A stretch of DNA of 64,000 bases, taken from assembly GCA_964344485.1 (NCBI GenBank), contig CAYFNF010000003.1, positions 62,001 through 126,000 on the forward strand, in the 5' to 3' direction. The notes below the pieces were generated by a model. That model did no database searches. It saw nothing but the letters and a program-made list of their open reading frames with translations, and had not been told where the DNA came from. Within the stretch, counting starts at the first letter, position 1; each line of letters begins with the position of its first letter. Shown here one piece after another: positions 25,916 to 34,219 of this stretch. This DNA comes from CAYFNF01 sp964344485 (GTDB lineage Bacteria > Patescibacteriota > Patescibacteriia > UBA9570 > XYC2-FULL-38-9). A program made the position numbers and the translations under genes.

Positions 25916-26671
25916 TTAAAACAAAGCTGCTACTGCTGCAACTGTTACCACTAAAATAGAGATCGCCCATTCAATAACGTCCCTCCCAGTTTTCATGGAA
26001 TAGAGATCTTCAATCACGTGCACCATGCGGATAGGTATGAAAAAAATGAGAAATATCAGTCCAGCAACTCCAGCATACAGCGCAGCTTCACCAGCACCGT
26101 ACTCAGACAGTTTCATTCCTGGCTGATTCGTGACTGCCTCCCATGTGGAGGTATACGCAATACATGCAAAGAATAGCAAGAAAAAATCTGCAACCAACTC
26201 TTTGGCTGTGGACATGCTCTTTTTCTTTGATGTATCGCTCAATATTAAAATAAACAGAATGGCTAACTCCTTGATGACAATAAAGATACAACCGTAGATA
26301 GACCAGTGCGGTTGACCGTCGCCGGTTATTTCAACACCGAATGTTTCCAGTGCCCACATATAGACTATGATGCTTACGACAGCATGAAACATCCATACCA
26401 GCATAAAGAGCCAACCGAACTCTGCTTCAGGGCTCTTTCGTGATCCAATGACCTTGCTCTTCCAATAGATACCGATAGTTTCTACGACAATCGCAATCAA
26501 CATTAAAACTCCGATCACTATATAGGTCTCTTCGAAATTAATCGCACCGTAGAGCGCAGGGAGGATTAACGGTTGAATTAAAACAATATACAGCAAAAAG
26601 AATCCATTAAAGACAATGCCTCGCTTTTTCATAATGAAATCTTGCCACGAGTGAAAACGGGCCGAGGTCAT
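25916..26671 (-). CDS. Polytopic membrane protein of unknown function
   Basis: 251 residues with about seven predicted membrane helices (first at about 17-42). No motif that I can assign to a transporter or enzyme family. Charged loops include K-S-K-V-I-G-S-R-K-S-P-E-A-E-F-G and S-D-T-S-K-K-K-S-M-S-T. It overlaps the IMPase-family gene by 4 nt (ATGA) and is followed by rarA after 10 nt, so it is co-transcribed with both. Confidence 0.5.
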   Translation of the reverse strand: MTSARFHSWQDFIMKKRGIVFNGFFLLYIVLIQPLILPALYGAINFEETYIVIGVLMLIAIVVETIGIYWKSKVIGSRKSPEAEFGWLFMLVWMFHAVVSIIVYMWALETFGVEITGDGQPHWSIYGCIFIVIKELAILFILILSDTSKKKSMSTAKELVADFFLLFFACIAYTSTWEAVTNQPGMKLSEYGAGEAALYAGVAGLIFLIFFIPIRMVHVIEDLYSMKTGRDVIEWAISILVVTVAAVAALF

Positions 26672-27444
26672 GTAATATCTGTTAATTGTTCTAATATCCT
26701 CTGATGCATGGCTGGACTAGAAGCAATGACTGTTGCGCTTTCGTTTTTCACCTCTTGATCCTTGACGTCTGTGACCACTGCTCCGGCTTCCCGTGCAATA
26801 GCAACACCAGCAGCGTAATCCCATATTTGGTCACCGACCACTACACAGGAGTCTGCCATTCCAGCCGCAACCCAGCAAAGTTCCAACGCTGTCACCCCAA
26901 GGGTGCGCAAAAAATGGTTCTCGCTTAACGCTTCTCTGATTTTCGTTGTTGTCTGCTGACTCTCGACTGCGTACCCCCAGTCCATGAGCACCACTGTTCG
27001 GTCTGGGTCGCTATTAGTGGAGACTGCTATCGGGTGATCATTCCTATACGCACCTGCTTCGCGTTCAGCATAGTAACACTCATCTGTAATCGGATTGTAT
27101 ACTACTCCTAAAGTAAAACCTTCTGGGGTAAGCAGGCCGATCGAAATAGCGCACAGCGGAATGTTGCGTATGAAGTTCGTGGTTCCATCAATAGGGTCGA
27201 TAATCCACTGCGCTTCTTGACTACCTTCCTGTTTGCCAGTTTCCTCACTGAGAATTGAATACTCCGAGTGCTTTTGCAGCGATTCAATAATAAACTGCTC
27301 AACTTGCACATCAACCTCAGTCACAATGCCGTTCTTCCCGCCCTTCTTTTTCTCTTGCTGTTCCTGACCAAACGCGTTTTTCACGATCTTTCCAGCGTTT
27401 TTCGCTGTGTCAATTGCACATTGTAAATCTTTCGTAATTTGCAT
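26668..27444 (-). CDS. Inositol-monophosphatase family phosphatase
   Basis: 258 residues, standard length for SuhB/IMPase proteins. The metal-binding motifs are present: E-E (S-E-E-T-G near 70), D-P-I-D-G-T-T-N-F near 83-91, and W-D-Y-A-A-G-V-A-I-A-R-E-A-G near 207-220. It hydrolyses a phosphomonoester such as inositol-1-phosphate, fructose-1,6-bisphosphate or PAP. The substrate is not predictable. Its promoter puts the -10 only 6 nt from the ATG, so the mRNA should be leaderless. It leads a four-gene minus-strand run toward rarA. Confidence 0.88.
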   Translation of the reverse strand: MQITKDLQCAIDTAKNAGKIVKNAFGQEQQEKKKGGKNGIVTEVDVQVEQFIIESLQKHSEYSILSEETGKQEGSQEAQWIIDPIDGTTNFIRNIPLCAISIGLLTPEGFTLGVVYNPITDECYYAEREAGAYRNDHPIAVSTNSDPDRTVVLMDWGYAVESQQTTTKIREALSENHFLRTLGVTALELCWVAAGMADSCVVVGDQIWDYAAGVAIAREAGAVVTDVKDQEVKNESATVIASSPAMHQRILEQLTDIT

Positions 27445-27450
27445 GCTTCT

Positions 27451-27479
27451 ATTATTTCACACACCGAACGATTATTCAA
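27451..27479 (-). promoter_or_regulatory. Promoter of the IMPase gene (leaderless)
   Basis: TTGAAT (27474-27479), 17-bp spacer, AATAAT (27451-27456). The ATG (27444) is 6 nt from the -10. Confidence 0.65.
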
Positions 27480-27493
27480 TGACACCGTTAGGC

Positions 27494-27521
27494 TTGCATA
27501 AACTCTCACAGCGCGTACAAT
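27494..27521 (+). promoter_or_regulatory. Promoter of mfd (nearly leaderless)
   Basis: TTGCAT (27494-27499), 16-bp spacer, TACAAT (27516-27521). The ATG at 27532 is 10 nt from the -10, giving a leader of about 3-4 nt. It is divergent from the IMPase promoter with 14 bp between the -35 boxes. Confidence 0.7.
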
Positions 27522-27531
27522 ACAGACACCG

Positions 27532-30500
27532 ATGACCACAGAAACTCAGAGAGACCAGCTTCAGCTCGGTGATGTAATACAGATTGGGCAAGTACCGAAT
27601 GTACTCGCGCTCTCGCATTATATCACTACCTCCCCCCTATTACAGAAACAGGCGGTTTTTGTAGTGGTTAAGAATGAAATTGATCGTCATATTATTGCGC
27701 AAACAGTGCATTTTTTTAATACACAGGAGCGTCAGTGCACTGAGTGGAACGACAATAACATGGACCTACTGCGTTTCGATGACCCTTCGGGCATGATTCT
27801 CTGCGACGCAATGCAGCTAGAGCGTACTCGGCTACCATCTAGGAGAACATTTATCGACAAGACGCTTGAACTGAGCGTCGGAGAAGAGGTCTCCCTCCAA
27901 GAAGTGAAAGAACTGCTCACGATCAATGGACTAGAACGTGAGACATCAGCAAACGAACCAGGGCGATGGTCCGGACGTGGAAATATTATAGATGTGTATA
28001 CAGATCAACCGATTCGCATTGAATTTGACAACAATACAATTACCGCTCTCAACAGCTTCAGTTTAAAGACCGGGAAAAAGAAGCGCGCACTTGATTCTTG
28101 TCGTGTCCCTCCACTGCATCAAGCTGGTCGATCTTCATTGCTCGATTATCTACCGGACGATGCTGTTATTGTCTTGTATGAGCAAGAAGCTGTAGAAAAC
28201 GCACACGCACAGCTCATCGTCTCTCCCCTGCAGATCCCGGGCAGCACAGACGCTGGATATAAAGAGACGAAATCATATCATCTGCGGTATGAAGAGATTC
28301 AGCAAGATGCTTCGAGCTACGCGACAGTCTTTGCATGTACTGCTCACAAGAAGAAACTCGTGCCACTGCTTCCTAAGAATGCCACAACTATTCCACTGAC
28401 CGTTCCTTCACGAGGATTCATTCATGCGTCATCACGCACAATCGTGTTGACGGACCAGGCCGTGGGCATCTCCGAGCAAGAGTACAAAGAGCAATCTCAA
28501 AAAGTACAGCAAGCGTTGATTCAATCGCTGCATCCTGGGGATTACGTTGTGCATGCGCATCACGGAATCGCTCGCTTTGGAGGAATGACCACTATGCATG
28601 TGAACAAATTGGACCGCGAGTACTTCATCTGTGAATACGCTGACGCGGACAAGATCTACGTTCCAGTGGAGCTGGCTGACCGCATTGATAAATACCTTGG
28701 CAGTCCGCACCCAACCTTGCATCGGTTGTCGGACGCATCTTGGGGTGAAGTGGTCGCACGCGTAAAGAAGCACGCCTTAGTGCTAGCAAAAGATTTATTG
28801 CATTTGTATGCGAAACGAACAATTGCGACTACAACGCAGTACTCGGAACAAACAGAAGAGGAGGAGCTTGATAAAAAATGCCCATTTGAATTAACAAAAG
28901 ATCAACAGCAAGCACTTCAAGATGTCTATCATGATATGCAGCAAGAGACGCCAATGGACAGACTGCTCTGCGGGGATGTCGGGTTTGGAAAAACAGAAGT
29001 TGCAATTCGTGCAGCATTTCGAGCGGTGCTAAACGGTCGCCAGGTTGCACTGCTCGCCCCCACCACCGTGCTCGCCCAGCAACACTTTGATACATTCTCG
29101 GAACGCTTACAGGCGTTTGGCATCTCAATAGGTCGGCTCAGTCGGTTACAAACCGCTAAGCAGCAACAGCAAGTCATCCATGGAGTGCGAAACGGCACAA
29201 TCGATGTCATTATCGGCACACACCGCTTGCTGTCAAAGGATGTACACTTCAAGCGTCTTGGATTTATTATCATTGATGAAGAACAGCGCTTCGGGGTAAA
29301 AGCAAAAGAAGCGTTGAAGCAATTGCGCGCAGATGCACATATTCTCTCTATGACTGCTACTCCTATCCCGCGAACGCTTCACCTTTCACTCTCTGGAATT
29401 AGGGATATCTCGACAATCCTCACTGCGCCGCAAGAGCGCAAAGCCGTGGAGACGTTCATTCAGCCACTTTCTAGCGACGTCATTGCACAAGCAATTAAAC
29501 GAGAGATGAAGAGAAAGGGTCAGACGTACTATATCTATAATCGCGTGCGGAGTATTGAGCTGCGCCGAAAGGAATTACAAGTGCTGGTACCAACAGCGCG
29601 TATCGGAGTGATTCATGGACAGATGCGTTCTAAAGAACTCGCTGCAGTGATGCATGAGTTCGATACTGGAAAGATTGATGTGCTGCTTGCAACAACGATC
29701 GTTGAAAACGGTTTAGATATTCCGCGAGCGAATACGTTAGTTGTTGAACATGCATCCATGTTCGGACTCGCAGAGTTATATCAATTAAAAGGTCGTGTCG
29801 GACGGTCAGATCGTCAAGGGTACGCATACTTCTTCTACAAGGAACGCGAACTAGAACCAGTAGTAAAAGAACGCTTCGTTGCGCTGCAAGAGACACAGGA
29901 GCTCGGTTCTGGATTCGAGCTCGCCATGAGAGACATGGAGATTCGTGGAGTCGGAAACATTCTAGGCAAAGAGCAGCACGGTCATGCGGAAAAAATCGGA
30001 TTGCATCTATACATACGTTTACTGAACCGTGCAGTACAAGAATTGCAGGGCGTGGAACTACAACCCGAGCGAGATATTCCAATAGACTTACCGATAGAAG
30101 CGTATATTCCAGAACGGATACTTCCGAATGAAGCAGATCGAGTAATTCTATACCAGCAGCTCGCAGCGATTTCCGAAAGAAAGGCACTGCTATCCAAGAA
30201 AGACCAGTTCTCAAGGAAACAACGTTTTGCAACAACAGGTTCGCTTGACCCTGCATTAGAAGGATTGTTTCAACTATTAGAGATTAAGTTGCTCGCTTCG
30301 CGCTCCTCTCTACTCTCTATTGATACTACCTACCCTACTGACATGAATCGCTTAACCTCTCCGCGCATTACTATTTCATCAGACAAACCGCTAGTAGATC
30401 TCCCAGCAGAATGGAATATTGTCTATAAACGTGATTCATCAGACCATGTCGCACGCGCAACCCTGGAAGAACTGGGGGAGCGCTGGATTGAAAAACTCAA

Positions 30501-30540
30501 ACTACTAATCCAACAACTACGAACTTCGCCGGAATCATGA
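27532..30540 (+). CDS. mfd: Transcription-repair coupling factor Mfd
   Basis: 1002 residues, about 150 shorter than E. coli Mfd; the reduction is at the N-terminal UvrB-homology and species-specific region. A UvrB-like remnant with G-R-G-N-I-I-D-V-Y near 147-155 is visible. The CarD-like RNA-polymerase interaction domain starts at L-H-P-G-D-Y-V-V-H (about 333). Helicase motifs follow: Walker A D-V-G-F-G-K-T near 482-488, D-E-E-Q near 581, S-M-T-A-T-P-I-P-R-T (motif III) and G-R-V-G-R-S-D-R (motif VI). The C-terminal D7 domain follows. It displaces stalled RNA polymerase and recruits UvrA. The stop codon doubles as the TGN of the next promoter's extended -10. Confidence 0.96.
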   Translation: MTTETQRDQLQLGDVIQIGQVPNVLALSHYITTSPLLQKQAVFVVVKNEIDRHIIAQTVHFFNTQERQCTEWNDNNMDLLRFDDPSGMILCDAMQLERTRLPSRRTFIDKTLELSVGEEVSLQEVKELLTINGLERETSANEPGRWSGRGNIIDVYTDQPIRIEFDNNTITALNSFSLKTGKKKRALDSCRVPPLHQAGRSSLLDYLPDDAVIVLYEQEAVENAHAQLIVSPLQIPGSTDAGYKETKSYHLRYEEIQQDASSYATVFACTAHKKKLVPLLPKNATTIPLTVPSRGFIHASSRTIVLTDQAVGISEQEYKEQSQKVQQALIQSLHPGDYVVHAHHGIARFGGMTTMHVNKLDREYFICEYADADKIYVPVELADRIDKYLGSPHPTLHRLSDASWGEVVARVKKHALVLAKDLLHLYAKRTIATTTQYSEQTEEEELDKKCPFELTKDQQQALQDVYHDMQQETPMDRLLCGDVGFGKTEVAIRAAFRAVLNGRQVALLAPTTVLAQQHFDTFSERLQAFGISIGRLSRLQTAKQQQQVIHGVRNGTIDVIIGTHRLLSKDVHFKRLGFIIIDEEQRFGVKAKEALKQLRADAHILSMTATPIPRTLHLSLSGIRDISTILTAPQERKAVETFIQPLSSDVIAQAIKREMKRKGQTYYIYNRVRSIELRRKELQVLVPTARIGVIHGQMRSKELAAVMHEFDTGKIDVLLATTIVENGLDIPRANTLVVEHASMFGLAELYQLKGRVGRSDRQGYAYFFYKERELEPVVKERFVALQETQELGSGFELAMRDMEIRGVGNILGKEQHGHAEKIGLHLYIRLLNRAVQELQGVELQPERDIPIDLPIEAYIPERILPNEADRVILYQQLAAISERKALLSKKDQFSRKQRFATTGSLDPALEGLFQLLEIKLLASRSSLLSIDTTYPTDMNRLTSPRITISSDKPLVDLPAEWNIVYKRDSSDHVARATLEELGERWIEKLKLLIQQLRTSPES

Positions 30541-30546
30541 TATACT
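30538..30546 (+). promoter_or_regulatory. Extended -10 promoter overlapping the mfd stop
   Basis: TGATATACT: the TGA is the mfd stop and the TATACT follows at once. No strong -35 is seen. It would give a leader of about 17 nt for the gene at 30570. Confidence 0.5.
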
Positions 30547-30569
30547 AGGATCAAATAACACAAACACCT

Positions 30570-30968
30570 ATGCCAACAAAACAACAAGCAATTGGCCAAA
30601 CACGAAAAAAGACCGGCGCTAAAAAAAGTAAAAAGACACAACAGGACGCTGCGAAAAAACGACAAGATACTGCAGTGGTTGAGCATACGGTAACGATCCA
30701 CAACGTACACTACGTACAAAACACCATTGATCTAGTGAATTTAATACAGAATGTTATTACTCGCTGTTCTCGTTCTTCTTCCCCAGTGCTTTCGATGAGC
30801 CTATCCAAGCGAACACTCCACTACGTTCTGTCTAGAAAAACCTGCGCGCTCAGTATAGCCAAACAAATTCAGCGCGCGTTCAAGCAACTGCATCCTGAGG
30901 TAGAGATCTCACATCCAAAAAACAACGAGTACTATACAATCGTGGTAACGTTTCAGAAGCCTACGTAG
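30570..30968 (+). CDS. Small basic hypothetical protein, 132 residues
   Basis: Not recognised. The first 45 residues are Lys/Gln/Thr-rich and unstructured (K-K-T-G-A-K-K-S-K-K-T), followed by a compact alpha-beta region (about 48-130; T-V-T-I-H-N-V-H-Y-V, S-K-R-T-L-H-Y-V-L-S-R-K-T). No membrane segment or signal peptide. A nucleic-acid-binding role would fit the charge but is not shown. It follows mfd with its own extended -10 and converges on cutA. Confidence 0.5.
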   Translation: MPTKQQAIGQTRKKTGAKKSKKTQQDAAKKRQDTAVVEHTVTIHNVHYVQNTIDLVNLIQNVITRCSRSSSPVLSMSLSKRTLHYVLSRKTCALSIAKQIQRAFKQLHPEVEISHPKNNEYYTIVVTFQKPT

Positions 30969-30973
30969 AGGCC

Positions 30974-31297
30974 CTATACTTCTCTTGGTTCAATGACCTC
31001 AGTACTCACCCATTGTGAGTACTGTTTTGATTCTGCATCGGTTGTCCATGCAACTATACATGGAGTGTCATAAGAATGTATATCTTGCACCAACTGTTCA
31101 CACTCCTGATACTTTGACTTCACGGTCTTTGCGAGAATCACGAACTCTGCATCGTCTTGAATCTCGCCTTTCCACCAGTACATGCTAGTGATCGGCATAA
31201 TATTCGCGCACGCGATTAGCTTCTGTTCCAATAACGCACGTGAGATCGTACGAGCTTCTTGATCAGAGGAGCACGGTATGTACACAATGAGAATCAT
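30974..31297 (-). CDS. cutA: Divalent-cation tolerance protein CutA1
   Basis: 107 residues, the normal CutA1 length. The segments I-A-C-A-N-I-M-P-I-T-S-M-Y-W-W-K-G-E-I and E-F-V-I-L-A-K-T match the family, as does H-S-Y-D-T-P-C-I-V-A, where most members have Y-x-x-P-x-I. It is a trimeric signal-transduction-like protein linked to copper tolerance, but its biochemical role is unresolved. It overlaps the presenilin-like gene by 4 nt, so the two are translationally coupled. Confidence 0.92.
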   Translation of the reverse strand: MILIVYIPCSSDQEARTISRALLEQKLIACANIMPITSMYWWKGEIQDDAEFVILAKTVKSKYQECEQLVQDIHSYDTPCIVAWTTDAESKQYSQWVSTEVIEPREV

Positions 31298-32163
31298 AAA
31301 AAGAGAGAGACAATAAAATGCCCGATAAACGCAAGAAAGACAATTGGTGGTAATGCAGGAATAGGCTTGCCCTTGGTCGTCACGGTATAGAGATGGTGCA
31401 TAGCAATGACGCCAATACCGATAGCGATAGACACGATAACAAACGCAGCGAGACCATTGTAGAGTAAGTGTGAAAGCGCAAAGAACAACGGAAGTGCAAT
31501 ATCTCCAGCACCGATCACTGAAATTTGCTCTCCAGGTTTAAGCGCTGTCAACTGTGCGTTCCACTTACGGTATTGATGCGGAATGATCAACCCAAAGAAC
31601 GCCTGCCGATCAAATAGCGTCTTTGCCATAGTGACCATATGCTTAGATAGATATACTGCAGCGATGTCATACAACGAAAGAACTCCAAGAATAATCGCTG
31701 CGCCGTACGGTGTAAACTGATGCCCCAGAAGACGCGCAACCCCAGCAACTGCTAAAATCACGACAATGTTATGCAACCACACACGCTTGGTTGCTGCGCG
31801 CGCTAGAATTACTATAATCGTGAGCGCAATGGAAATACCATACGATACTTCTGAAGAGATGACATACAAGCAAAGATAGTAGAGCGTGATGAACATTCCA
31901 GCAAATGCACCGAGCCCAAAAAACACCTTCCAGAAGTTCTTTTTCTTCTTCATGGTCTTCACTAATAGGTACGCTACTGCTGAAGCCACGAAGAACGTTA
32001 GAATAAACATGTACGGATTCACTGCAGTGGGAATATCTGAAATCACTGTTGTCGCAACCTGACTGTCCGCTGCTGTATAGGTAATTCCAAACGCTATTAC
32101 AAAAGAGATTGCGTATAACGCGATGGTTTGGAGTAATAATTGAAATCGCTGTACGGCTTGCAT
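31294..32163 (-). CDS. Presenilin-like intramembrane aspartyl protease
   Basis: 289 residues from the ATG at 32163; a longer frame start lies upstream of the promoter's -10. About nine predicted membrane helices. All three presenilin/signal-peptide-peptidase signatures are present: Y-D in L-S-L-Y-D-I-A-A (Asp166), G-x-G-D in V-I-G-A-G-D-I-A-L-P (Asp221) and P-A-L in I-P-A-L-P-P (269-271). These mark the two catalytic aspartates of peptidase family A22. Most prokaryotic members are archaeal (presenilin homologs, COG3389). It would cleave transmembrane helices, such as signal-peptide remnants. It overlaps cutA by 4 nt and has a promoter that makes it leaderless. Confidence 0.85.
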   Translation of the reverse strand: MQAVQRFQLLLQTIALYAISFVIAFGITYTAADSQVATTVISDIPTAVNPYMFILTFFVASAVAYLLVKTMKKKKNFWKVFFGLGAFAGMFITLYYLCLYVISSEVSYGISIALTIIVILARAATKRVWLHNIVVILAVAGVARLLGHQFTPYGAAIILGVLSLYDIAAVYLSKHMVTMAKTLFDRQAFFGLIIPHQYRKWNAQLTALKPGEQISVIGAGDIALPLFFALSHLLYNGLAAFVIVSIAIGIGVIAMHHLYTVTTKGKPIPALPPIVFLAFIGHFIVSLFL

Positions 32164-32170
32164 TGCTTCT

Positions 32171-32199
32171 ATTGTATCCCAGTTCAATACAATTTTCAA
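32171..32199 (-). promoter_or_regulatory. Promoter of the presenilin-like gene (leaderless)
   Basis: TTGAAA (32194-32199), 17-bp spacer, TACAAT (32171-32176). The ATG at 32163 is 7 nt from the -10, so transcription starts at or next to it. Confidence 0.75.
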
Positions 32200-32204
32200 C
32201 GGAA

Positions 32205-32237
32205 ATAAAAAGGGCCCGTGATTGATGGTCAGGGGCG
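32205..32237 (-). terminator. Terminator after the GC-rich gene
   Basis: Minus strand: an imperfect hairpin GCCC(C)TG...CA(C)GGGC followed by CCTTTTTATT, 17 nt after the stop of the gene at 32253. It marks the 3' edge of a GC-rich island. Confidence 0.55.
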
Positions 32238-32252
32238 CGGGGGAGCGGTTCG

Positions 32253-32603
32253 CTACAGGTCTACCTCGTTCGGAACACCGTCACCGGCGTCCGGCTGATC
32301 GAAGTCCATGATGTAGACCTGGTCCTCGGTCTCGAACCAGCGCCTGATGTGCATGATCGCACGGTGGGGCAGCGTCTTGTACGTGCTGCCGCACAGCGTG
32401 CAGATGATGCTGAACATCAGACCCAGGATCAGGAACCCGAACCCCGCACCTGCGGAGACGACGTAGGCAGTGACTGCCACGTCGTTCATGGCGTACGGTC
32501 GGAAGATCATGATGAACGTCCCGATCGCAGCACCCGCGAAGGTGTAGGCCAGGTCCGCCAGGAACCCGAACCAGTCTCCCATGCTCGCCTCTTCGTGCCT
32601 CAT
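32253..32603 (-). CDS. GC-rich, foreign-looking small membrane protein
   Basis: 116 residues from the ATG at 32603, which has a Shine-Dalgarno (TAGGAG, 8 nt spacing); an internal ATG at 32582 is the alternative. The longer frame from 32702 would start inside the promoter. Two membrane helices (about 17-40 and 44-75) and an acidic tail ending G-D-G-V-P-N-E-V-D-L. Family not recognised. Codon use is extreme: all 10 Phe are TTC, all Leu CTG, all Ile ATC, and third positions are almost always G or C, whereas neighbours are AT-rich in third positions. It has its own promoter and terminator and stands alone between the presenilin-like gene and yjbQ, so it looks like a recently acquired cassette from a GC-rich genome. 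Confidence 0.6.
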   Translation of the reverse strand: MRHEEASMGDWFGFLADLAYTFAGAAIGTFIMIFRPYAMNDVAVTAYVVSAGAGFGFLILGLMFSIICTLCGSTYKTLPHRAIMHIRRWFETEDQVYIMDFDQPDAGDGVPNEVDL

Positions 32604-32643
32604 CTCTGCTGCTCCTACTCGTCTCGGCTGGGGTTGACAACAT

Positions 32644-32661
32644 GTGGCTTGAGCTAGCCAC
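32644..32661 (-). promoter_or_regulatory. 5' leader hairpin of the GC-rich gene
   Basis: GTGGCT-AGCTCA-AGCCAC, a perfect 6-bp stem with a 6-nt loop close to the predicted 5' end of the mRNA. It may stabilise the transcript. Confidence 0.4.
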
Positions 32662-32673
32662 GGCGAACTAAAG

Positions 32674-32702
32674 AACATATAGAAAAATGTTGCTTTTGTC
32701 AA
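32674..32702 (-). promoter_or_regulatory. Promoter of the GC-rich gene
   Basis: Consensus TTGACA (32697-32702), 17-bp spacer, TATGTT (32674-32679). Predicted start near 32667, about 64 nt upstream of the ATG. Confidence 0.75.
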
Positions 32703-32750
32703 GTCACAAGCAGCTTTTCGTGTATTGCCTGAAATGTGTCGGAAAATCAG

Positions 32751-33146
32751 CTACTGCACAAAAACAGTGCGTGTTCGCTGCTTATTATCAAAATCAATTA
32801 GCACTATACTTTGCCACGTTCCGAGCTGAAGCTCGCCGTCAACAATCGGTACTGAAAACTGTGGTTTAAGCAGCGCGGATCGAACGTGTGCGTACCCATT
32901 TCCATCCCCCCACTTCTCGTTATGGTGATACTCCCCAGTCTCTGGCGCGATCTGTTGTAACGCTTCTTTTAAATCAGCGATTGCCCCGGGTTCGTACTCC
33001 ATGACCGTAACTGCTGAAGTGGTGCTTGGTACAAAAATGTGAACTACTCCGTCGGTTGTTTCTAGCTCTTGAGCTGCGGATCGTACATGATCAGTAATAT
33101 CAATAATGTCAGTACACCCCTCGGTTAATATCTCAAATGTCGCCAT
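32751..33146 (-). CDS. YjbQ family protein (UPF0047)
   Basis: 131 residues, normal for YjbQ. The family motifs are visible: G-V-V-H-I-F-V-P-S-T-T-S-A-V near 33-46, N-G-Y-A-H-V-R-S-A-L-L near 84-94, and L-G-T-W-Q-S-I-V-L-I-D-F-D near 107-119. The E. coli member was linked to thiamine phosphate synthase activity, but the physiological role is unsettled. An extended -10 (TGATATACT, 33168-33176) precedes it, giving a leader of about 15 nt. It is downstream of queG on the same strand. Confidence 0.9.
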   Translation of the reverse strand: MATFEILTEGCTDIIDITDHVRSAAQELETTDGVVHIFVPSTTSAVTVMEYEPGAIADLKEALQQIAPETGEYHHNEKWGDGNGYAHVRSALLKPQFSVPIVDGELQLGTWQSIVLIDFDNKQRTRTVFVQ

Positions 33147-33173
33147 AATTCGTTGGTTATCAATAGTAGTATA

Positions 33174-34205
33174 TCATACGCACTGTTTTAAAGCCCAATG
33201 CACATGCTCTTGTACTAATTCCGAAGGGTCGTTCTTTTGCATCTGTTTCAGTACTTGCTGAGCTTCTGCAGATCCCCAATTCCCGAGCGCAATAGCGACG
33301 TTTCTCATGAATCCATCTCTGCGAGCACGCAACACCGGGCTGCGCCGAAAGCGCGTGCGGAATTCCTGATCAGTGAAAAAAAGTAGCTCAGAAAGAGGGG
33401 GTGCAATTCGTTCTTCATGCACGAGAAAATCGTCTTTACTCTGTGCAGGAGCGTTCTTGTTCCACGGGCAATTCTCTTGGCAGATATCGCATCCAAAAAT
33501 ACGGTTTTTCATCAACGGGCGCAGCTCTTCGGGAATACTATCCTTGTGTTCAATTGTGAGGTATGAAATACACCGTCGCGCATCTATTGTCTTTTCTTTA
33601 TAGAGTGCGCATGTTGGGCAGTCATCAATGCACTGCACACATGGACCGCATGCACGCACACTCAACTCCTGCTGAACTACTGGTAGATCACTACTCAACA
33701 ATAGCTCCGCGATATAGATAAATGATCCGAGTGTAGGGTGAATCAAGTTGGTATTCTTGCCGATGAACCCGCACTTCACTGCTGCTGCCCATTCTCGCTC
33801 TAAAATCGGTCCGGTGTCAACGTACGCTTTCCACTCGCACTCGCCAAACTCATCCTGCAGCTGTGCTGCGAGTGTGTGCAACTTCTTCTTTATCACCTCA
33901 TGATAGTCATCATATAGTGCATACCGCGCGATAATCCCGCGCGATGGATCGCGCAACAGATGTTCAGGGATGCGAGGTGGAGTGTATTGGTATATCAACG
34001 AGATATAGGTCTTGGCATTCGGAAGTATCTGAAATGGGTCATTCCGTTTCTCTACTGCGTGTTCGCGCGATAACCACTCCATATCAGCATGATGGTCTTG
34101 CGAAAGCCAATCAGTAAAGTGGTTGATTGTTTTACTACTATGGATTTTCTGTATACCAAAACAGTCGAATCCAGCTGCATGAATGAGCGATTCGACTGTG
34201 TTCAT
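33174..34205 (-). CDS. queG: Epoxyqueuosine reductase QueG
   Basis: 343 residues. Cobalamin- and Fe-S-dependent enzyme that reduces epoxyqueuosine to queuosine in tRNA. The two 4Fe-4S clusters are bound by C-G-P-C-V-Q-C-I-D-D-C-P (about 150-161) and the segment F-G-C-D-I-C-Q-E-N-C-P-W (about 236-247). The I-R-Y-A-L/Y-D-D-Y-H region and R-N-V-A-I-A-L-G-N-W-G (HEAT-like C-terminal repeat, near 300) are family features. Length is slightly below E. coli QueG (379). It needs cobalamin, as does the class II RNR at the window's left edge. Confidence 0.94.
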   Translation of the reverse strand: MNTVESLIHAAGFDCFGIQKIHSSKTINHFTDWLSQDHHADMEWLSREHAVEKRNDPFQILPNAKTYISLIYQYTPPRIPEHLLRDPSRGIIARYALYDDYHEVIKKKLHTLAAQLQDEFGECEWKAYVDTGPILEREWAAAVKCGFIGKNTNLIHPTLGSFIYIAELLLSSDLPVVQQELSVRACGPCVQCIDDCPTCALYKEKTIDARRCISYLTIEHKDSIPEELRPLMKNRIFGCDICQENCPWNKNAPAQSKDDFLVHEERIAPPLSELLFFTDQEFRTRFRRSPVLRARRDGFMRNVAIALGNWGSAEAQQVLKQMQKNDPSELVQEHVHWALKQCV

Positions 34206-34219
34206 GAATCAGAAAATTT

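Noticed and set aside
32281..32661. Long overlapping frames on both strands in the GC-rich island
   Set aside because: Expected in GC-rich DNA; only one frame shows two hydrophobic helices and consistent GC-ending codons.
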